DNA from: Arthrobacter sp. 18067
Lineage (GTDB): Bacteria > Actinomycetota > Actinomycetes > Actinomycetales > Micrococcaceae
Length of the DNA stretch: 64,000 bases
Assembly (NCBI RefSeq): GCF_902706295.1
Contig: NZ_CACSJJ010000004.1
Span: forward strand, 124,001 to 188,000
Direction of reading: 5' to 3'
Of the stretch, positions 42,711-52,581 are shown one piece after another (within the stretch, counting starts at the first letter, position 1; every line of letters starts with the position of its first letter). Made by a program: the position numbers and the translations under genes. The notes under the pieces are model-generated. The model searched no databases, had not been told where the DNA came from, and saw only the letters and a list, made by a program, of their open reading frames with translations.

Positions 42711-42861
42711 GGTGATGCCTTTCGGAGAATGATGTTGCAGCCCACGGTGGTAGGGCGACGACAGTCAGCACCGGCATCCCCAACAATTCAATGTGCCAAC
42801 TTCAGTTTGCCGGATTCACCCGTTGATCCCCGTGATTGTGCGCAACATTTCGCTCGCTGGC

Positions 42862-43908
42862 TTACGGGAAGCGGGTGGCCTGCCACTCCCGGAACTTGCC
42901 CGCGATATCGGCGGCGTGGGTGTGATGGAGGTAGTGCTCGCCCGGAAGGGGGACTACCGTACCGTCCGTAACGTTCGCTGCTTGACGTTCGTGCAGCCCC
43001 AGCCACTCAGGATTCTTCGCATTCTCGGAGACCACAAAGAGAAGCAAGGGCAGGTCCTCGGCGAAACCTGTCCCGAGCGCGCGCTCGAAGTTGCTCCGGA
43101 TGTGGGTCATCTCGTTCAGATAGGTGGGCGTGATGGAGTTCCGGTTGGTCAGCATCTTCATCTGTTCCCGTGCGTGATCGGAGTACGCGTCGCTGTAGCC
43201 GTCACCGCCAACGGCCGCGAGGCGGAGGAGGCCCAGGCCTTTGGCCGCAGACAGGAGTCCGGTGGGGAACAGGGTGTCCATGCCGGGTTGTCCGGGAACG
43301 CTTGAGTCAACGCCCACGAACGCCGTCACCTCCTCCGGATACCGGGCTGCGTACTCGATGCCATAGATGCCGGCGATGGAGTGCCCCATCAGTGTGTACC
43401 GGTCAATGCGCAGTGCCTCAAGCGCCCCATGGACCTCCTGCACGATGTTCTCCGTGGTCCGCTCCCGATTCGTGCCATCGCTCAGACCATACCCAAACGG
43501 TTCCACCACAATCACGCGATGATCCTTGGCCAAATCCGTGACCAGCGGCTGAAAATCCAGGAAGGGCGATGAGGTACCGAACCCCGGCAGGAGCACAACG
43601 TTCTCCCCCGCGCCCGATACAACGACGTTCATCATGCCGCCGTCGACTGCCACTCGCTGCCCGTACGACTCGATCCGATGGCTCTCAGACCCGCTCGCCA
43701 CTGCATTGACCACGGTTGTTGTGGCCAGTCCGACCGCAAGAACGGCACCAACTGCCGCGACCCCAACGAGCATTTTCCTAACGGACTTCTTCACTGCGCG
43801 CCTCCCCCAGGGCGCACCGTGCGCCCATGCCTCCAGCCTCGTCCTTCGCACAGCCACACGCGTCATCCCTTCGTGGTCACTTGGATACTGCGTTGGTGGT
43901 ATGCGCAT
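42862..43908 (-). CDS. Membrane-anchored alpha/beta hydrolase
   Basis: A 348-residue protein; the ATG at 43908 is favoured because GAGGA lies 4 bases upstream, though 43866 is possible. A basic N-terminus is followed by one membrane helix (MLVGVAAVGAVLAVGLATTT) and a hydrolase domain outside: VVLLPGFGTSSPF, RVIVVEPFGYGLS, the elbow LMGHSIAGIYGIEYA and PGEHYLHH near the end. The start codon lies only 12 bases from that of the histidine kinase on the other strand, so the two share their regulatory region. Confidence 0.82.
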   Translation of the reverse strand: MRIPPTQYPSDHEGMTRVAVRRTRLEAWAHGAPWGRRAVKKSVRKMLVGVAAVGAVLAVGLATTTVVNAVASGSESHRIESYGQRVAVDGGMMNVVVSGAGENVVLLPGFGTSSPFLDFQPLVTDLAKDHRVIVVEPFGYGLSDGTNRERTTENIVQEVHGALEALRIDRYTLMGHSIAGIYGIEYAARYPEEVTAFVGVDSSVPGQPGMDTLFPTGLLSAAKGLGLLRLAAVGGDGYSDAYSDHAREQMKMLTNRNSITPTYLNEMTHIRSNFERALGTGFAEDLPLLLFVVSENAKNPEWLGLHERQAANVTDGTVVPLPGEHYLHHTHAADIAGKFREWQATRFP

Positions 43909-43920
43909 ATCGTCCTCAGG

Positions 43921-45117
43921 ATGCGACGGCCCATGTGGCAAGACCGCAATACTGGCAGGGTGCCGTCACTTCGCCCTCCAGGAATCAAGACACGCCTGAG
44001 CGATGTCATCGCCATAGCTGTGGTGGTTCTCTTCGCCGTCCTGCCGTTTCCGGACGAGGTCTTCCGAGCCCGCGGCCCGTTGCTCCTCGTTGCGCTTCTG
44101 CCCGTCGCGGCCATGCCTTGCCGCCGCCGCTGGCCAGCAGCAGCGCTGGGGCTGAGTCTCGGCTGCAGCGTCATCATCGCTTTCGCAGGCGTGCTTGCCC
44201 CGAGCACACTGGTTGCCGCCGTGATCGCAGCATTCTCAGTTGCAGACAGGACACGGCGCGTCCTTGGAATCGTGTCCGTGGCAGTCGCTGCGATGGTGGT
44301 CTTCTTGGTGAGCGCAGTGCCGCTCGGAGGGGACTTCTTTGACTCACGGGCCCTGCAGTTCGTCGCGTTCATCGTGCTTGCCGGCGCCATGGGCGACGCC
44401 GCCAGGTCGCGGCGTGAATACATCGCCGCAATGACTGAACGGGCGGAACGCGCCGAGCGGGGCAAGGATGAAGAAGCACGACGGCGGGTGGCTGAAGAAC
44501 GCGTCCGCATCGCCCGGGATCTCCACGACCTTGTGGCGCACCAGATCTCGGTGATCAGCCTCAGCGCCGGCGTCGCATCCTCGTCGCTGGCGGGCCGCCC
44601 CGAACGGGCGCAGGAAGCACTGACAAGCATCCGCAGCGCCTCGAGAACTGTCCTCGCAGACATCGGCGCATTGATGGCCCTGCTGCGTGCCGAGAATACG
44701 GATGAACAACGTGACCTCCATCCTCAGGCGGGACTGGCACGGCTTGGTGAGCTCGTTGATCGCTTCAAGGACGCGGGCCTGGATGTCGAGCTGCAGCAGG
44801 CGCCAGGCATCGCGGCGCTCTCACCTGCCAGCGACCACGTCGCCTTTCTAGCTTTGCAGGAGGGACTCACCAACGCCCACAAGCACGGAGCAGGCGACCA
44901 ATCCGCCGTCGGCATCCGCGCCCATGACGGTGACTTGATCCTGACTGTCACCAATCCCCTACGCGCGGACGATGCCCCAACGGTGCCCAGCGGGCACGGC
45001 CTGCGGGGTCTGCGCGAACGGGTTGCTGCCGTACGGGGCAGGGTCGAAACTGCGAGCCTCGACGGCGAATTCCAACTCGTGGTCACGTTGCCCGGCAGCG
45101 AAATGCCGCTCCGATGA
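43921..45117 (+). CDS. NarL-type sensor histidine kinase (HisKA_3)
   Basis: About 398 residues; the start is uncertain (ATG at 43921 or 43933, neither with a good ribosome-binding site). Five or so membrane segments fill residues 20-155 (VIAIAVVVLFAVLPF, LLLVALLPVAAMP, LQFVAFIVLAGAMG). A dimerisation domain follows with the phosphorylated His in RIARDLHDLVAHQISVISL, then a HATPase domain with LALQEGLTNAHKHG (N box) and GHGLRGLRERVAAV (G box). The absence of a large outer loop suggests sensing of a membrane-level signal. It overlaps the response-regulator gene by 4 bases. Confidence 0.92.
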   Translation: MRRPMWQDRNTGRVPSLRPPGIKTRLSDVIAIAVVVLFAVLPFPDEVFRARGPLLLVALLPVAAMPCRRRWPAAALGLSLGCSVIIAFAGVLAPSTLVAAVIAAFSVADRTRRVLGIVSVAVAAMVVFLVSAVPLGGDFFDSRALQFVAFIVLAGAMGDAARSRREYIAAMTERAERAERGKDEEARRRVAEERVRIARDLHDLVAHQISVISLSAGVASSSLAGRPERAQEALTSIRSASRTVLADIGALMALLRAENTDEQRDLHPQAGLARLGELVDRFKDAGLDVELQQAPGIAALSPASDHVAFLALQEGLTNAHKHGAGDQSAVGIRAHDGDLILTVTNPLRADDAPTVPSGHGLRGLRERVAAVRGRVETASLDGEFQLVVTLPGSEMPLR

Positions 45118-45779
45118 TCGACGTTCTTGTGGTTGACGATCAACCGCTGGTGAGGCAGGCGGTCCGTGACATCTTGTCTGATAGCGACGGCATCAACGTG
45201 GTCGGCGAAGCGGCGAACGGGCGGGAGGCAGTAAACGCCACTGCAGCATTGGCTCCGGACGTAGTGGTGATGGACATTCGGATGCCTGTGCTGGACGGGA
45301 TAGCGGCTGCATCGGAGATCATTGCAGGCCCCTTCGGCAGTACTACGCGCGTCCTGATCCTCACCACCTTCGAGGAAGACGAGTACCTGGTGGCTGCCCT
45401 TCGTGCCGGAGCCAGCGGATTCATCGGAAAAGGAGCGGAGCCCGACGACATCGTGCGGGCAGTGCGCACCGTCCACCTCGGAGAAGCGCTGCTGTCCCCG
45501 ATTGCGACGCGGGCACTGATCGAGCGTTTCGTGGCGACCCCTCCCACGGCATCCGTGTGGGAAGACAAGGTCCTGGCCCGCCTCACCGAACGGGAACGTG
45601 AGGTGCTCCTCCTCGTTGCCCGGGGAATGACGAATCAGGAGATCGCCGCCCGCCTTGTGATTTCTCCGCACACGGCGAAGACGCACGTCAACCGGATCAT
45701 GACGAAAGTGCACGCCCGGGACCGGGCACATCTGGTGGTTTTGGCCTACGAATCGGGGCTGGTTAACGCGGGGCAGTGA
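45114..45779 (+). CDS. NarL/LuxR family response regulator
   Basis: A 221-residue protein. The receiver domain has VLVVDDQPLVRQAVRDIL, the phosphoacceptor Asp in PDVVVMDIRMPVLDG (near residue 53) and RAGASGFIGKGAEPDDIV. The C-terminal HTH has LTEREREVLLLVARGMTNQE and ISPHTAKTHVNRIMTK. It is the cognate partner of the upstream kinase (ATGA overlap). The divergent hydrolase gene at 42862 is an obvious candidate target. Confidence 0.94.
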   Translation: MIDVLVVDDQPLVRQAVRDILSDSDGINVVGEAANGREAVNATAALAPDVVVMDIRMPVLDGIAAASEIIAGPFGSTTRVLILTTFEEDEYLVAALRAGASGFIGKGAEPDDIVRAVRTVHLGEALLSPIATRALIERFVATPPTASVWEDKVLARLTEREREVLLLVARGMTNQEIAARLVISPHTAKTHVNRIMTKVHARDRAHLVVLAYESGLVNAGQ

Positions 45780-45799
45780 ATGACCGATCCACCCGGCCC

Positions 45800-46636
45800 C
45801 TATTCTGAGTAGAAATCGATGTAGGGCTGAACCAGCCGCTCCGGCGCACTGTTTGCTGTGTTGTGGCGGGCGTTGGGAATGACGAGGCTTTGCCCGAACG
45901 GGAGAACATCCATCAAGGCATCGCACGTCTGCCCGAAGTACGTCGAACTGTGGGAGCCGGTGCCCAAGAGAACCTTTGCTTCGATGCTTGAGTAGAAGGA
46001 CGCCGGCTCCTCGTTGTCAAGGATCCGACTGATCTCAGGCCTGAAGGTGTGGATGAGGTCTTTCATCCTTTTTCCGTAGGTACTCTTCAGGAACAGCCCA
46101 GTCAGTGAGCGCTGAAGCCAGGCGGGCACATTCTTTGGCACCTCGTCAGGATTGGCGGCTGTGGCGACTATGGTCATCGCAGTGATGAGATCGCCGTCGT
46201 CGAGAGCCTGCTGGAAGTCGCCCAAGTAGCCCTTTGGCAGGTCCGTGCCTTCGATGGCAATCGCGGCATCGTACGTCCCAAGGTGGCTGATGGGTAAAGT
46301 ACGCGCCGCCTGAAAGGCGATGAATCCTCCACCGCTGTGCGCGAACACGCGGGTGGAGTCAGTTGCTTGCATGACGGCCGAGAGATCCTCGATATCGGTG
46401 GCCACCGTGTCACTGTCCTGCATGGACCCGGCATCCGGCCTGCCGCGGCGGTTGTAGACATGGACGGTGAACGCGCAGGAGAGCTTCCCCGCAAGCCTCA
46501 TGTACTCCGCGGACGAAGTACCTCCTCCGTGAAGCAGGATGAGACCGGGGCCTTCGCCGACCGTGAGCACCGGCACCAGAACGCCATTGGCTCCTGGCAG
46601 GTGCCACTTCTTTGCCTCAGGGTTTTGCTTGGCCAT
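45800..46636 (-). CDS. Alpha/beta hydrolase
   Basis: A 278-residue soluble protein with LILLHGGGTSSAEYMRLAGK (oxyanion-hole region), the nucleophile elbow RVFAHSGGGFIAFQ and a late His in VIPNARHNTANSAPER. It is convergent with the response-regulator gene and divergent from the TetR gene, with 58 bases between the start codons. That layout suggests the TetR protein represses it. The physiological substrate is unknown. Confidence 0.85.
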   Translation of the reverse strand: MAKQNPEAKKWHLPGANGVLVPVLTVGEGPGLILLHGGGTSSAEYMRLAGKLSCAFTVHVYNRRGRPDAGSMQDSDTVATDIEDLSAVMQATDSTRVFAHSGGGFIAFQAARTLPISHLGTYDAAIAIEGTDLPKGYLGDFQQALDDGDLITAMTIVATAANPDEVPKNVPAWLQRSLTGLFLKSTYGKRMKDLIHTFRPEISRILDNEEPASFYSSIEAKVLLGTGSHSSTYFGQTCDALMDVLPFGQSLVIPNARHNTANSAPERLVQPYIDFYSE

Positions 46637-46694
46637 CTTTTCCTCTCATCACCGATTAACTGCTAACAACGTTCACAGTATATAGGATTGAGGC

Positions 46695-47360
46695 ATGGCG
46701 GCCGAAGAAGTGAACAACCCGGTAAACGAGAGCGTGTGGTCCCGGCCCATTCGAAAGGCCCGCGGACCAGTTCCCCTTCACTCCCGGGACAGCATTGCTG
46801 CCGCAGGAATCAAGATCGCGGACGAAGAGGGCTTCCACAACGTAACAATGCGGGCCATCGCACGGGCGCTTGGGATGGTCGCTCCGGCCCTGTACCGCTA
46901 CGTGAACTCACGCGACGAGATTGTTGAGCTCATGGTGGATGCCGCCATCGGTGCGCCGCCTGCAGTCGAACCGGGATCCGCATGGACGGACGCCATGCTC
47001 AACCTGGCAAACAGTCAACTCCTTCATCATCAAAGCCATCCATGGCTTATGCAGGCGTCCCTCGGGAGCAGGAGTTTTGGCCCCCATACCCTTGCCTGGT
47101 TCGAGGCCTATCTGAAGGCGATGAAGGATGCGGATGTAGCTGCTGAGAAGAAAATGGAGCTCATCGCTGTCGTCACGGGGCTCGTCTCACTCTTCGCCCA
47201 ACAGAATCAAGCTGCCGGTTCCGCGTTCGCGTTTGAGCTGCTCTCCGTTGAAAGTCACCCAAATTTGGCAGCAACGCTTACCCAGCACAGTGGCCAGCCC
47301 GATCCGGAAGGCCCCTTCAACCGTGCCGTCCTTGCCCTCTGCACTGGACTAGTAAATTAA
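46695..47360 (+). CDS. TetR family transcriptional regulator
   Basis: A 221-residue protein. The N-terminal HTH domain (residues 32-80) reads DSIAAAGIKIADEEGFHNVT, MRAIARALGMVAPALYRYV. The C-terminal ligand domain is helical. It is transcribed away from the alpha/beta hydrolase gene at 45800, the usual layout for a local TetR repressor, and is followed after 9 bases by the DUF1349 gene. The ligand is unknown. Confidence 0.9.
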   Translation: MAAEEVNNPVNESVWSRPIRKARGPVPLHSRDSIAAAGIKIADEEGFHNVTMRAIARALGMVAPALYRYVNSRDEIVELMVDAAIGAPPAVEPGSAWTDAMLNLANSQLLHHQSHPWLMQASLGSRSFGPHTLAWFEAYLKAMKDADVAAEKKMELIAVVTGLVSLFAQQNQAAGSAFAFELLSVESHPNLAATLTQHSGQPDPEGPFNRAVLALCTGLVN

Positions 47361-47369
47361 GGAACCCTT

Positions 47370-47951
47370 GTGATTTCTGACATTCCTTGGAGCCGCGGCG
47401 AGTGGACCAACCAGCCGGCCGCCGTCGTCGAGCAGGAAGGTGACCTTCTGGTGACTGCAGCCGAAAGCAGTGACGCCTGGCGCATCACGTCCTACGGTTT
47501 CATTCACGACACCGAACACGCGCTGCTCGCTCCGTTCCCACAGGACAGCGCCATGGAGGTTGAGTTCACCGCTGCGTTTTCCCAACAGTTCGACCAAGCA
47601 GGCATCTTCGTCCGGATCAGCGCCGAGCACTGGGTCAAGGCGGGCGTGGAATTTGCCGACGGCGCCGCTCAATTGGGCGCGGTGGTTACGGACGGCTTCT
47701 CGGACTGGTCCTTGGCACCTGTTCCAAAGTGGAACGGCGAACGGGCCCGCATCCGGATCAGTCGCCAAGGCGACGCCCTCACCATCCGGGCCGCTTCAGG
47801 CCGCAACGAACTCCAACTAGTGCGGGTCGTCCCGTTGGAGCCCGACCTTCCGGCGCACGCCGGACCGTTCACCTGCGCACCAACACGCGCAGGGTTGACC
47901 GTACCCTTCCACTCGTGGCGCACTACGCCCCCGGACAGCCAACTGCACTGA
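47370..47951 (+). CDS. DUF1349 family protein
   Basis: A 193-residue protein with a GTG start (AAGGAAC upstream). The wording AMEVEFTAAFSQQFDQAGIF, RISAEHWVKAGVEFADGAAQ and WSLAPVPKWNGERARIRIS is characteristic of DUF1349, a concanavalin-like beta-sandwich family found in bacteria and fungi. It has no signal peptide. It probably shares a transcript with the TetR gene just upstream. Function is unknown; the fold suggests carbohydrate binding. Confidence 0.85.
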   Translation: MISDIPWSRGEWTNQPAAVVEQEGDLLVTAAESSDAWRITSYGFIHDTEHALLAPFPQDSAMEVEFTAAFSQQFDQAGIFVRISAEHWVKAGVEFADGAAQLGAVVTDGFSDWSLAPVPKWNGERARIRISRQGDALTIRAASGRNELQLVRVVPLEPDLPAHAGPFTCAPTRAGLTVPFHSWRTTPPDSQLH

Positions 47952-48059
47952 CTTGGGATGCGGGCCAAGCGTTCCGTCCCAACCCGCACAGTCTGCCCCA
48001 ATGGCACTCATGTAACCTAGTAAGCAAGCTGACTACTTTGGGAAAGCTGGGGTGCCTCA

Positions 48060-48470
48060 ATGCCTGACATGGACCGATGGCCAACCAGCCGGTTGCTGTC
48101 CACTGCGGCGCGGCTCGTGGAGCTGGCATGGAATGAGAAGCTGCGACCCCTGGGGCTGACGTATCCGGCAGTACTCACCCTTGATACGGTGGCAACCGCA
48201 GGGCCCATCACGCCGGGGAAGCTTGCCCAGAGCGTACGCGTCCAAGCCCAAACCATGGGACCGCTGCTGTCCAGGCTTGAATCCCGAGGCTACATTCTCC
48301 GTCAGCCCAACCGCTTCGACCGCCGCAGCCAACTGGTGTCGATTACCGAAGTGGGGCTGGCGCTGCTCGAACAGTCCCACCGCTTGGAGAGCATTGTGCT
48401 GTCAGCCGTAAAATTGGACTCCGACGGTCTGCGCGAAGAGCTCCTGGCAATCGTGCGTCACGCCCCTTAG
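48060..48470 (+). CDS. MarR family transcriptional regulator
   Basis: A 136-residue winged-helix protein: LTYPAVLTLDTVATAGPITP, KLAQSVRVQAQTMGPLLSRL (recognition helix), then the wing YILRQPNRFDRRSQLVSITE. The D-x-R wing pattern is the family hallmark. It is convergent with the SelO gene. Target and ligand are unknown. Confidence 0.9.
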   Translation: MPDMDRWPTSRLLSTAARLVELAWNEKLRPLGLTYPAVLTLDTVATAGPITPGKLAQSVRVQAQTMGPLLSRLESRGYILRQPNRFDRRSQLVSITEVGLALLEQSHRLESIVLSAVKLDSDGLREELLAIVRHAP

Positions 48471-48507
48471 GGCTGCTGGGTTTCGACCCGTCTGTAGCCA
48501 GGCCCCG

Positions 48508-49971
48508 TTAAGTGCCGCAGAAGGTCCGGTAGGGACCGAAGCTCTCCGGCGCTGGCTCAGCATACTTTTCCAATCCCGGGCGTTCGCTGAACGGATCGGA
48601 CACTGCTGCCAGCAACCGCTCCGCCGGGCCCGTGTCCCCCTCTGTTGCGGCGGACAGGGCCTCCTCCATCAGGTGGTTGCGCGGGATATAGATCGGGTTG
48701 ACCCTGTCCATGGCGTCGGCATCAGGCGCCAGGGCGTGCCAACGTTCCAGCCATGCATCGAACGCTGCCAAGTCCAGAATCATGCCGCGGGCGGGCTCAA
48801 CCTGCCCGCGGGCCGCCTTACCAAGGCTGCGGAAGAACGAGGTGTAATCCGCGCGCGACTCCTGAACCAGCTCAAGCAGGTCATCCACCAGAGGTGAGGC
48901 AACGCCGTCGTCAATTCCCTCAGGCAGCCCAAGTTTGGCTTGCATGCCGCTGAACCATGTGGCGCTGTACTGCTGGCGGTACGCATTCAGCGCCTCAACG
49001 GCAAGGGCCACCGCCTGCTCCTCGTCCTCGTGGATAAGCGACGCAAGTGATTCAGCAAATCGGGCAAGATTCCACTCCGCAACCAAGGGCTGGTTGCGGT
49101 AGGCATAGCGTCCCTGTTCATCAATGGAGCTGTAAACGGCCCCGGGATCAAAGCCATCCATGAAGGCGCACGGGCCGTAGTCGATTGTTTCGCCGGACAC
49201 CGTCATGTTGTCGGTGTTCATGACGCCGTGAACGAATCCGACCAGCATCCACTGGGCCACAAGTTTCGCTTGGACCGATATGACGCTCTTGAGGAGTCCG
49301 AGGTAAGGGTTGCTTTCCCCGGCCGACGACGGGTGGTGTCGCTCGATGGCGTGATCAGCGAGGCGGCGGAGCAGATCCACGTCGTTGGTGGCCCGGGCGT
49401 ATTGGAAACTACCCACGCGCAAGTGGCTGCTGGCCACCCGGGTCAGGACGGCCCCCGGCAGGAGAGTCTCACGCTGAACCTGACGCCCTGTCCCGACAAC
49501 GGCAAGGCTTCTGGTGGTAGGAATGTTCAGGGCATGCATCGATTCACTCACGATGTACTCGCGCAGCATCGGGCCAACCGCTGCCAGGCCATCACCATTC
49601 CGGGCAAACGGCGTGCGCCCCGAGCCTTTGAGGTGGATATCGCGGAGCTTCCCGTCGTCGCCGGCGACCTCGCCCAGCAGCAGGGCACGCCCATCCCCCA
49701 ACCGGGGTGAGTACCAGCCGAACTGGTGACCTGAGTATGCCTGGGCCACGGGAGTTGCTTCTTCCGGTAGGGCATTACCGATCAGCAGCCGAATGCCCTC
49801 GGGGCTCCGGAGGAAATGAGGATCAAAACCAAGCTCGACGGCGAGTGGCTGGTTGAGGGCCAGAAGCTGCGGGTCGGCGGCCTCCTCCGCCCGCCATGGA
49901 ATGGCCAACTCCGGGAAGTCCCGGGCGAAAAACCCCTCGAAGGCGATGGTGGAACGCGCTACGTCACTCAT
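48508..49971 (-). CDS. selO: SelO/YdiU family protein adenylyltransferase (AMPylator)
   Basis: A 487-residue protein of the usual SelO length. Motifs in order are [74 protein letters not shown] and [11 protein letters not shown]. The HGVMNTDN and DYGP segments carry the metal-binding Asn and Asp of this pseudokinase fold. Known members transfer AMP from ATP to Ser, Thr or Tyr of other proteins and take part in redox stress responses. The actinobacterial protein ends in CGT, keeping a Cys near the C-terminus. It stands alone. Confidence 0.92.
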   Translation of the reverse strand: MSDVARSTIAFEGFFARDFPELAIPWRAEEAADPQLLALNQPLAVELGFDPHFLRSPEGIRLLIGNALPEEATPVAQAYSGHQFGWYSPRLGDGRALLLGEVAGDDGKLRDIHLKGSGRTPFARNGDGLAAVGPMLREYIVSESMHALNIPTTRSLAVVGTGRQVQRETLLPGAVLTRVASSHLRVGSFQYARATNDVDLLRRLADHAIERHHPSSAGESNPYLGLLKSVISVQAKLVAQWMLVGFVHGVMNTDNMTVSGETIDYGPCAFMDGFDPGAVYSSIDEQGRYAYRNQPLVAEWNLARFAESLASLIHEDEEQAVALAVEALNAYRQQYSATWFSGMQAKLGLPEGIDDGVASPLVDDLLELVQESRADYTSFFRSLGKAARGQVEPARGMILDLAAFDAWLERWHALAPDADAMDRVNPIYIPRNHLMEEALSAATEGDTGPAERLLAAVSDPFSERPGLEKYAEPAPESFGPYRTFCGT

Positions 49972-50022
49972 CGCTTAAGGATACCGATGCGGTCCTGGAT
50001 TGCCTGGGCGGAGTTACGGGCA

Positions 50023-52362
50023 TCACCGCAATGAGATACGACGACGGCGGTCGGTTCCGCCGCGGAGGTCCCGGTTAAGCCTGCGGTCACCGTGGTAGAG
50101 AATCGATTCCCAGTCCACTTCCTCCGCGGTCTTTGGCACTACCAGGGACTCGGGCTTGGCCTTGGACTTGGGAGTCACGTAAAGCCAGTTGACGGCACCG
50201 AGGAAGACATCCACGGCAGAATTCCAGATGCCGATGTATGCCTGGATGCAGGTCATGGCCAGGACGGCATTCAACGAAGCGAAGGCTACGTTTCCCCAGT
50301 TACCTTGCTGGGCGTCCCTCCAGATCGTCAGGACTGAGAACGCGACGATTGCATAGGGAATCAACACATAAATGGCCGGCGCAGCTGTCCTGTTCTTCAC
50401 TTTGGGTGTACGGACAAAGGGGATCTTGTCCCCCGTCAGGCCCTGTTGCAGAGACTTCAAAACACCGGCCAGGTTGACCGGGAGCAGGATGAGGTTGAAG
50501 CCGTAGATCCGGAAAATGTCGCTGAACCGGTGCCCGCAGTCGCGAAGGTCCGAACCCATGCACAGGAAGTACGGGAGGGCGGCGATGAAGACTGCAGGAC
50601 TGAGCAGCCTGCTGTCATAGGGGTAGGCCAACAGGAAGAGAAGTCCAAAGCTGGCCCACGTAATAGACGCCATATAGTTCACTCGCAGCAGCACTTCGCG
50701 GAGGAGTATCCGTTGCCGTTGGCTGCGCCTATGGGACAGTTGGTTCCACAGTTTGGGAAGGATCAGCAACCCGCCATTGGCCCAGCGCCGCCGTTGAACC
50801 ACGAGTGAGCCGAAGTCAGGTGGTGTGGCGCTGTAACTCAGGCGCTCCGGATAATTGACGAGCTTCCAGCCATGGGTGCCCAGGTCGATGCTGGACTCGG
50901 TGTCCTCAATGACCGTGCGGTCCTGAATGTAGGTACGGATTTCGAACCCGCCCACTGTCTCCACTTCCACGATGTCTTCAAGCGCGCATTTGCGGATGAT
51001 CGCGTTGGCACCCACCCAGAACGTAGCACCGTAGTACGTCATGCCTTGGTGGAGAATGTGCTGGATGTCGGTTGTGGCGCCTGCGATTCTCTCGATCCTG
51101 GTGGGGGCGCCGCGGAACGATGAATACGGCGTTTGCGTCACCGCCACGCGTTCATTGCCGGCAGACTCAAGGAAATAGACCAGCCGCAGGCAATAGTCCC
51201 GCAGGAGCAGGGAGTCCGCGTCCAAAGTCAGCAAATATGTGCTGTCCGGAACCAGCAGGTCGTCCTCACGCGGAACCAGCGAAGGCCGCAGCACCACGCT
51301 TCCGGCAGTTTCTTCCCGGCGCCACCTTTTGCCCATGAGGGAGATGTAGGCATTGAGGTTCATGGCTTTGTTGGCCTCATGGGAGAGGCTGGCGTACTTC
51401 TTGCGCTCAAACGTCTCCGTGCGGACGTTGAAAATCCAAGTGAGGCGGAGGTAAAGCTGCTCCATGCGCTCCGGGCTGGGCGCAGCATTCTGGGCTGTGG
51501 CTGCTTTGAGTGCCAACAACACAAGGCGAAGTTCGCGCGCCAGTCCCATGATGACCAGGTCCACGAAGAATTCATCCACGTGGTCCTCAACGGTCTCGGC
51601 CTCAGCCATCGCCTCCAACCATTCAACGGCTGCCTCATACTCGCCGATCAGGAGTTGGAGCTCCCCGGTCTCATTGGCAGCTGAACCTTGCCTCTCCCTA
51701 AAAGCTGCAAGGGCATCGTTGGCACGCCCTGCCGGGGCTGACATCGCGTCTTCAATTTGCCCTGCCAACGCACGGGTTTGGTCAAGTCGTTGAATCTTCT
51801 CGGGCTCAGTGGGGTGGGGAGGGTCATCGAGCAACAACACCACTCGCAGATCCGGGAATTCCTGAAGAGCGGCCGACCACAGCGTTCCCCTCACTACCTG
51901 TGGTTCTTCGGCATAGGACGGCACCAAAACGGTCACGGCCTCGCTGTAATGGGCAAAATGGTTATCCAACTCCCCACGGGGTACCCGCCGGTGTTCCTTA
52001 AACCGATAGAGAGCTCCTTGCCGCGCCATGAGGTACATGAGGGCTGAGAACGTCAGGAAAGTGACCACAATGAGGTAGGAAATCGATTCGAACCCGAATC
52101 GAAACCCGGAGTTTGGGTTGTCAACGAACTGTCGAATGATGGTGGAGACAACGTAATAAATCCACGCTCCCACCGTCACCAAAATAGCCAGCCTGCCGAG
52201 CACGATCTTTCGTGAAGAGGGCGTTGGATGAACAATTGCCAAGGGCTCGGAGCGACGCTCGGATCCCCACTGACGCTTTCGTACGGCGCTTTCCAGGCGC
52301 TCGGGGGGAAGCAAACCGGAATCCCGCGCAAGTTCAGGTGAAACAACCAACTGGTCCGTCAT
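50023..52362 (-). CDS. Membrane processive GT2 glycosyltransferase (cellulose synthase-like)
   Basis: A 779-residue membrane protein. Two N-terminal helices (ILVTVGAWIYYVVSTII and YLIVVTFLTFSALMYLM) precede a large cytoplasmic GT-A domain: VTVLVPSYAEEPQVV, YLLTLDADSLLLRDYCLRLV (DxD), VIEDTESSIDLGTHGWK (acceptor ED), and VVQRRRWANGGLLIL (the QxxRW motif of processive synthases). Four or more C-terminal helices follow (ITWASFGLLFLLAYPY, LILLPVNLAGVLKSL). An unusual long insert of about 150 residues lies between the first motifs. The product could be a beta-glucan, chitin- or hyaluronan-like chain, or a glycolipid. The divergent chitinase-like gene at 52582 hints at an N-acetylglucosamine polymer, but this is inference. 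Confidence 0.85.
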   Translation of the reverse strand: MTDQLVVSPELARDSGLLPPERLESAVRKRQWGSERRSEPLAIVHPTPSSRKIVLGRLAILVTVGAWIYYVVSTIIRQFVDNPNSGFRFGFESISYLIVVTFLTFSALMYLMARQGALYRFKEHRRVPRGELDNHFAHYSEAVTVLVPSYAEEPQVVRGTLWSAALQEFPDLRVVLLLDDPPHPTEPEKIQRLDQTRALAGQIEDAMSAPAGRANDALAAFRERQGSAANETGELQLLIGEYEAAVEWLEAMAEAETVEDHVDEFFVDLVIMGLARELRLVLLALKAATAQNAAPSPERMEQLYLRLTWIFNVRTETFERKKYASLSHEANKAMNLNAYISLMGKRWRREETAGSVVLRPSLVPREDDLLVPDSTYLLTLDADSLLLRDYCLRLVYFLESAGNERVAVTQTPYSSFRGAPTRIERIAGATTDIQHILHQGMTYYGATFWVGANAIIRKCALEDIVEVETVGGFEIRTYIQDRTVIEDTESSIDLGTHGWKLVNYPERLSYSATPPDFGSLVVQRRRWANGGLLILPKLWNQLSHRRSQRQRILLREVLLRVNYMASITWASFGLLFLLAYPYDSRLLSPAVFIAALPYFLCMGSDLRDCGHRFSDIFRIYGFNLILLPVNLAGVLKSLQQGLTGDKIPFVRTPKVKNRTAAPAIYVLIPYAIVAFSVLTIWRDAQQGNWGNVAFASLNAVLAMTCIQAYIGIWNSAVDVFLGAVNWLYVTPKSKAKPESLVVPKTAEEVDWESILYHGDRRLNRDLRGGTDRRRRISLR

Positions 52363-52581
52363 AGTTCCCCATCAGACTGTGACCGGGCCAAAAGCCCGAT
52401 GTCCGGTTGAACGTCCGCCTTTTCGTAGCAAAAGCGTCGCCGATTGCCCTTATAGTAATCGATAACAGGTGCCTTATGATTCCCGCGTAATCGACGGAAA
52501 TCACTTGGACATTTTTAGGTCTTGTCAAGAGGCTAATAACATCCAGTCGCTCGAATTTCCAGTGTCAACGTTGGGGGATTT

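Noticed and set aside
44724..45926. Minus-strand frame of 400 codons opposite the response regulator
   Set aside because: It overlaps the well-supported kinase and regulator genes and has no recognisable domain.
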